Shown: positions 31,591-33,120 of the stretch, in pieces
Numbering within the stretch: position 1 is the stretch's first letter
Layout: each line of letters starts with the position of its first letter
DNA from: Acidimicrobiaceae bacterium
GTDB lineage: Bacteria > Actinomycetota > Acidimicrobiia > Acidimicrobiales > RAAP-2
Assembly (NCBI GenBank): GCA_003133545.1
Contig: PKYA01000196.1
Location: forward strand, 1 to 33,120
Length of the DNA: 33,120 nt
Direction: 5' to 3'
Translations under genes and position numbers: made by a program
The notes under the pieces: model-generated
The model's database searches: none
Told to the model about the DNA's origin: nothing
The model's input: the letters and a program-made list of their open reading frames with translations, nothing else

Positions 31591-31638
31591 CAAGTCACCC
31601 GCACACCAAATCACCCGCAGCACAAGTCACCCGCACCA
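31591..31638 (+). repeat. 16-bp tandem repeat x3 in the ilvB 5' UTR (consensus CAAGTCACCCGCACMM)
   Basis: CAAGTCACCCGCACAC / CAAATCACCCGCAGCA / CAAGTCACCCGCACCA. Confidence 0.85.
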
Positions 31639-31681
31639 TCCGATGTCGCACCGCACCGACAGAGAGATAGAGGAAGCAACG

Positions 31682-33120
31682 ATGCAGCTCACTGGAGCAC
31701 AGGCACTCATCAAGAGCCTCGAGATGCAGGGCGTCGAGGTCATGTTCGGCCTGCCTGGCGGCGCGATCCTGCCGGTCTACGACCCGATCATCGACTCCTC
31801 CATACGGCACATCCTGGTCCGCCACGAGCAGGGTGCCGGCCACATGGCGGAGGGTTACGCCATGGTGACCGGCAAGCCGGGAGTGGCCATGGTCACCAGC
31901 GGACCGGGGGCGACCAACATCGTGACGCCGCTGGCCAACGCCTACATGGACTCGACCCCGCTCATCGTGGTCTCGGGACAGGTGGCGACGGGCTCCATCG
32001 GCACCGACGCCTTCCAAGAGTGCGACATCACCGGCGTCACCATGGGCATCACCAAGCACAACTGGCTGATCAAGGATGTCGACGAGATCCCGCGGGTGGT
32101 GGCCGCGGCCTTTCATGTCGCCACAACCGGCCGCCCGGGTCCGGTCCTCATCGACTTTCCCAAGGACATCGCCAACGCCTCCATGGAGTGGTACTGGCCC
32201 ACCTCGGTCGACGATCTCGACCTTCCGGGCTACCACCCGCTGACCGACGGCGACCCGGTGCTGGTCCGCCAGGCGGCCGAGCTCATCCGTAGCGCGCAGC
32301 GCCCCGTGCTCTACGTCGGGGGCGGCGTGCTCAAGGCGCGCGCCGCCGAGGCGCTACGCGCCCTGGCCGAGCGCACCGGCATCCCGGTGGTCACCACGTT
32401 GATGGCCCGCGGCGCCTTCCCCGACTCGCATCCGCAGTGCCTCGGCATGCCCGGCATGCACGGGCACTACACCGCCGTGACCGCTATGCAGCGCAGCGAT
32501 CTGCTCATCAGCCTCGGCGCGCGGTTCGACGACCGGGTGACCGGAAAGATCAGTGCGTTCGCGCCCGACGCCAAGGTCATCCACGTCGACATCGATCCGG
32601 CTGAACTGGGAAAGGTGCGCGCGGCGGACGTGGGCATCGCCGGGGACTGCCGGATGGTCATCTCCGAGCTCCTCTCCGCCATGGACGCCGCCGGCGACAG
32701 CGCACCGGTGACCCCGGACCTGGCCCCGTGGTGGGCGCAGCTCCACCAGTGGCAGGAGCAGTTCCCGCTGTACTACGACCACAGCGAAGGGGGCGCCATC
32801 AAGCCGCAGATGGTCGTCGAGCAGCTGCGCGACGCGGCGCCGGCGGACGCCATCGTGGTGGCCGGTGTGGGCCAGCACCAGATGTGGGCATCGCAGTACT
32901 GGAACTTCGACTATCCCTACACCTGGGTCAACTCGGGCGGCGCCGGAACGATGGGCTTCGCCGTCCCGGCCTCGATCGGGGCCAAGGTGGGGCGACCCGA
33001 TCGCACCGTCTGGGCCATCGACGGGGACGGCTGCTTCCAAATGACGGCCCAGGAGCTGGTGACGGCGACGGCGGAGCAGATCCCGGTGAAGATCGCCATC
33101 TTGAACAACGCCTACCTGGG
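31682..33120 (+). CDS. ilvB: acetolactate synthase large subunit, 3' truncated by the window edge (absent from the ORF track because it has no stop)
   Basis: [34 protein letters not shown]..., [46 protein letters not shown]. Confidence 0.97.
   Translation, partial: MQLTGAQALIKSLEMQGVEVMFGLPGGAILPVYDPIIDSSIRHILVRHEQGAGHMAEGYAMVTGKPGVAMVTSGPGATNIVTPLANAYMDSTPLIVVSGQVATGSIGTDAFQECDITGVTMGITKHNWLIKDVDEIPRVVAAAFHVATTGRPGPVLIDFPKDIANASMEWYWPTSVDDLDLPGYHPLTDGDPVLVRQAAELIRSAQRPVLYVGGGVLKARAAEALRALAERTGIPVVTTLMARGAFPDSHPQCLGMPGMHGHYTAVTAMQRSDLLISLGARFDDRVTGKISAFAPDAKVIHVDIDPAELGKVRAADVGIAGDCRMVISELLSAMDAAGDSAPVTPDLAPWWAQLHQWQEQFPLYYDHSEGGAIKPQMVVEQLRDAAPADAIVVAGVGQHQMWASQYWNFDYPYTWVNSGGAGTMGFAVPASIGAKVGRPDRTVWAIDGDGCFQMTAQELVTATAEQIPVKIAILNNAYL

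Overview
This is a high-GC actinobacterial-type chromosomal window, mostly housekeeping and metabolic genes. Left to right: ileS (5' truncated), marR(-), yceI, an FGGY sugar kinase, FkbM methyltransferase(-) overlapping a glutamine-synthetase-like gene(-), a PuuD-like glutamine amidotransferase, an unlisted 42-aa membrane microprotein, sir2/cobB(-), an AMP-forming acyl-CoA synthetase, an aldehyde dehydrogenase, cysteine desulfurase, mnmA, ligA, a PASTA Ser/Thr kinase, a Cys-rich hypothetical, an MFS transporter, an SCP2-like protein(-), an alpha/beta hydrolase, gatC-gatA-gatB, a lower-GC cupin gene(-), tetR(-), an MMPL transporter, an ilvD-like dehydratase, and ilvB running off the right edge. 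No rRNA, tRNA, CRISPR array, IS element or phage gene was recognised. The most interesting content is non-coding. Upstream of ilvB there is a complete attenuation-like module: promoter, 15-aa leader peptide [17 protein letters not shown] hairpin, intrinsic terminator with T6, and a 16-bp x3 C/A-rich tandem repeat. Two further sites look like repressor operators: a 22-bp palindrome inside the yceI promoter next to marR, and two related 17-bp palindromes between tetR and mmpL. Many start codons have a TANNNT-like hexamer 6-8 nt upstream and no Shine-Dalgarno, which suggests leaderless transcripts. No clearly new multi-gene system is evident.
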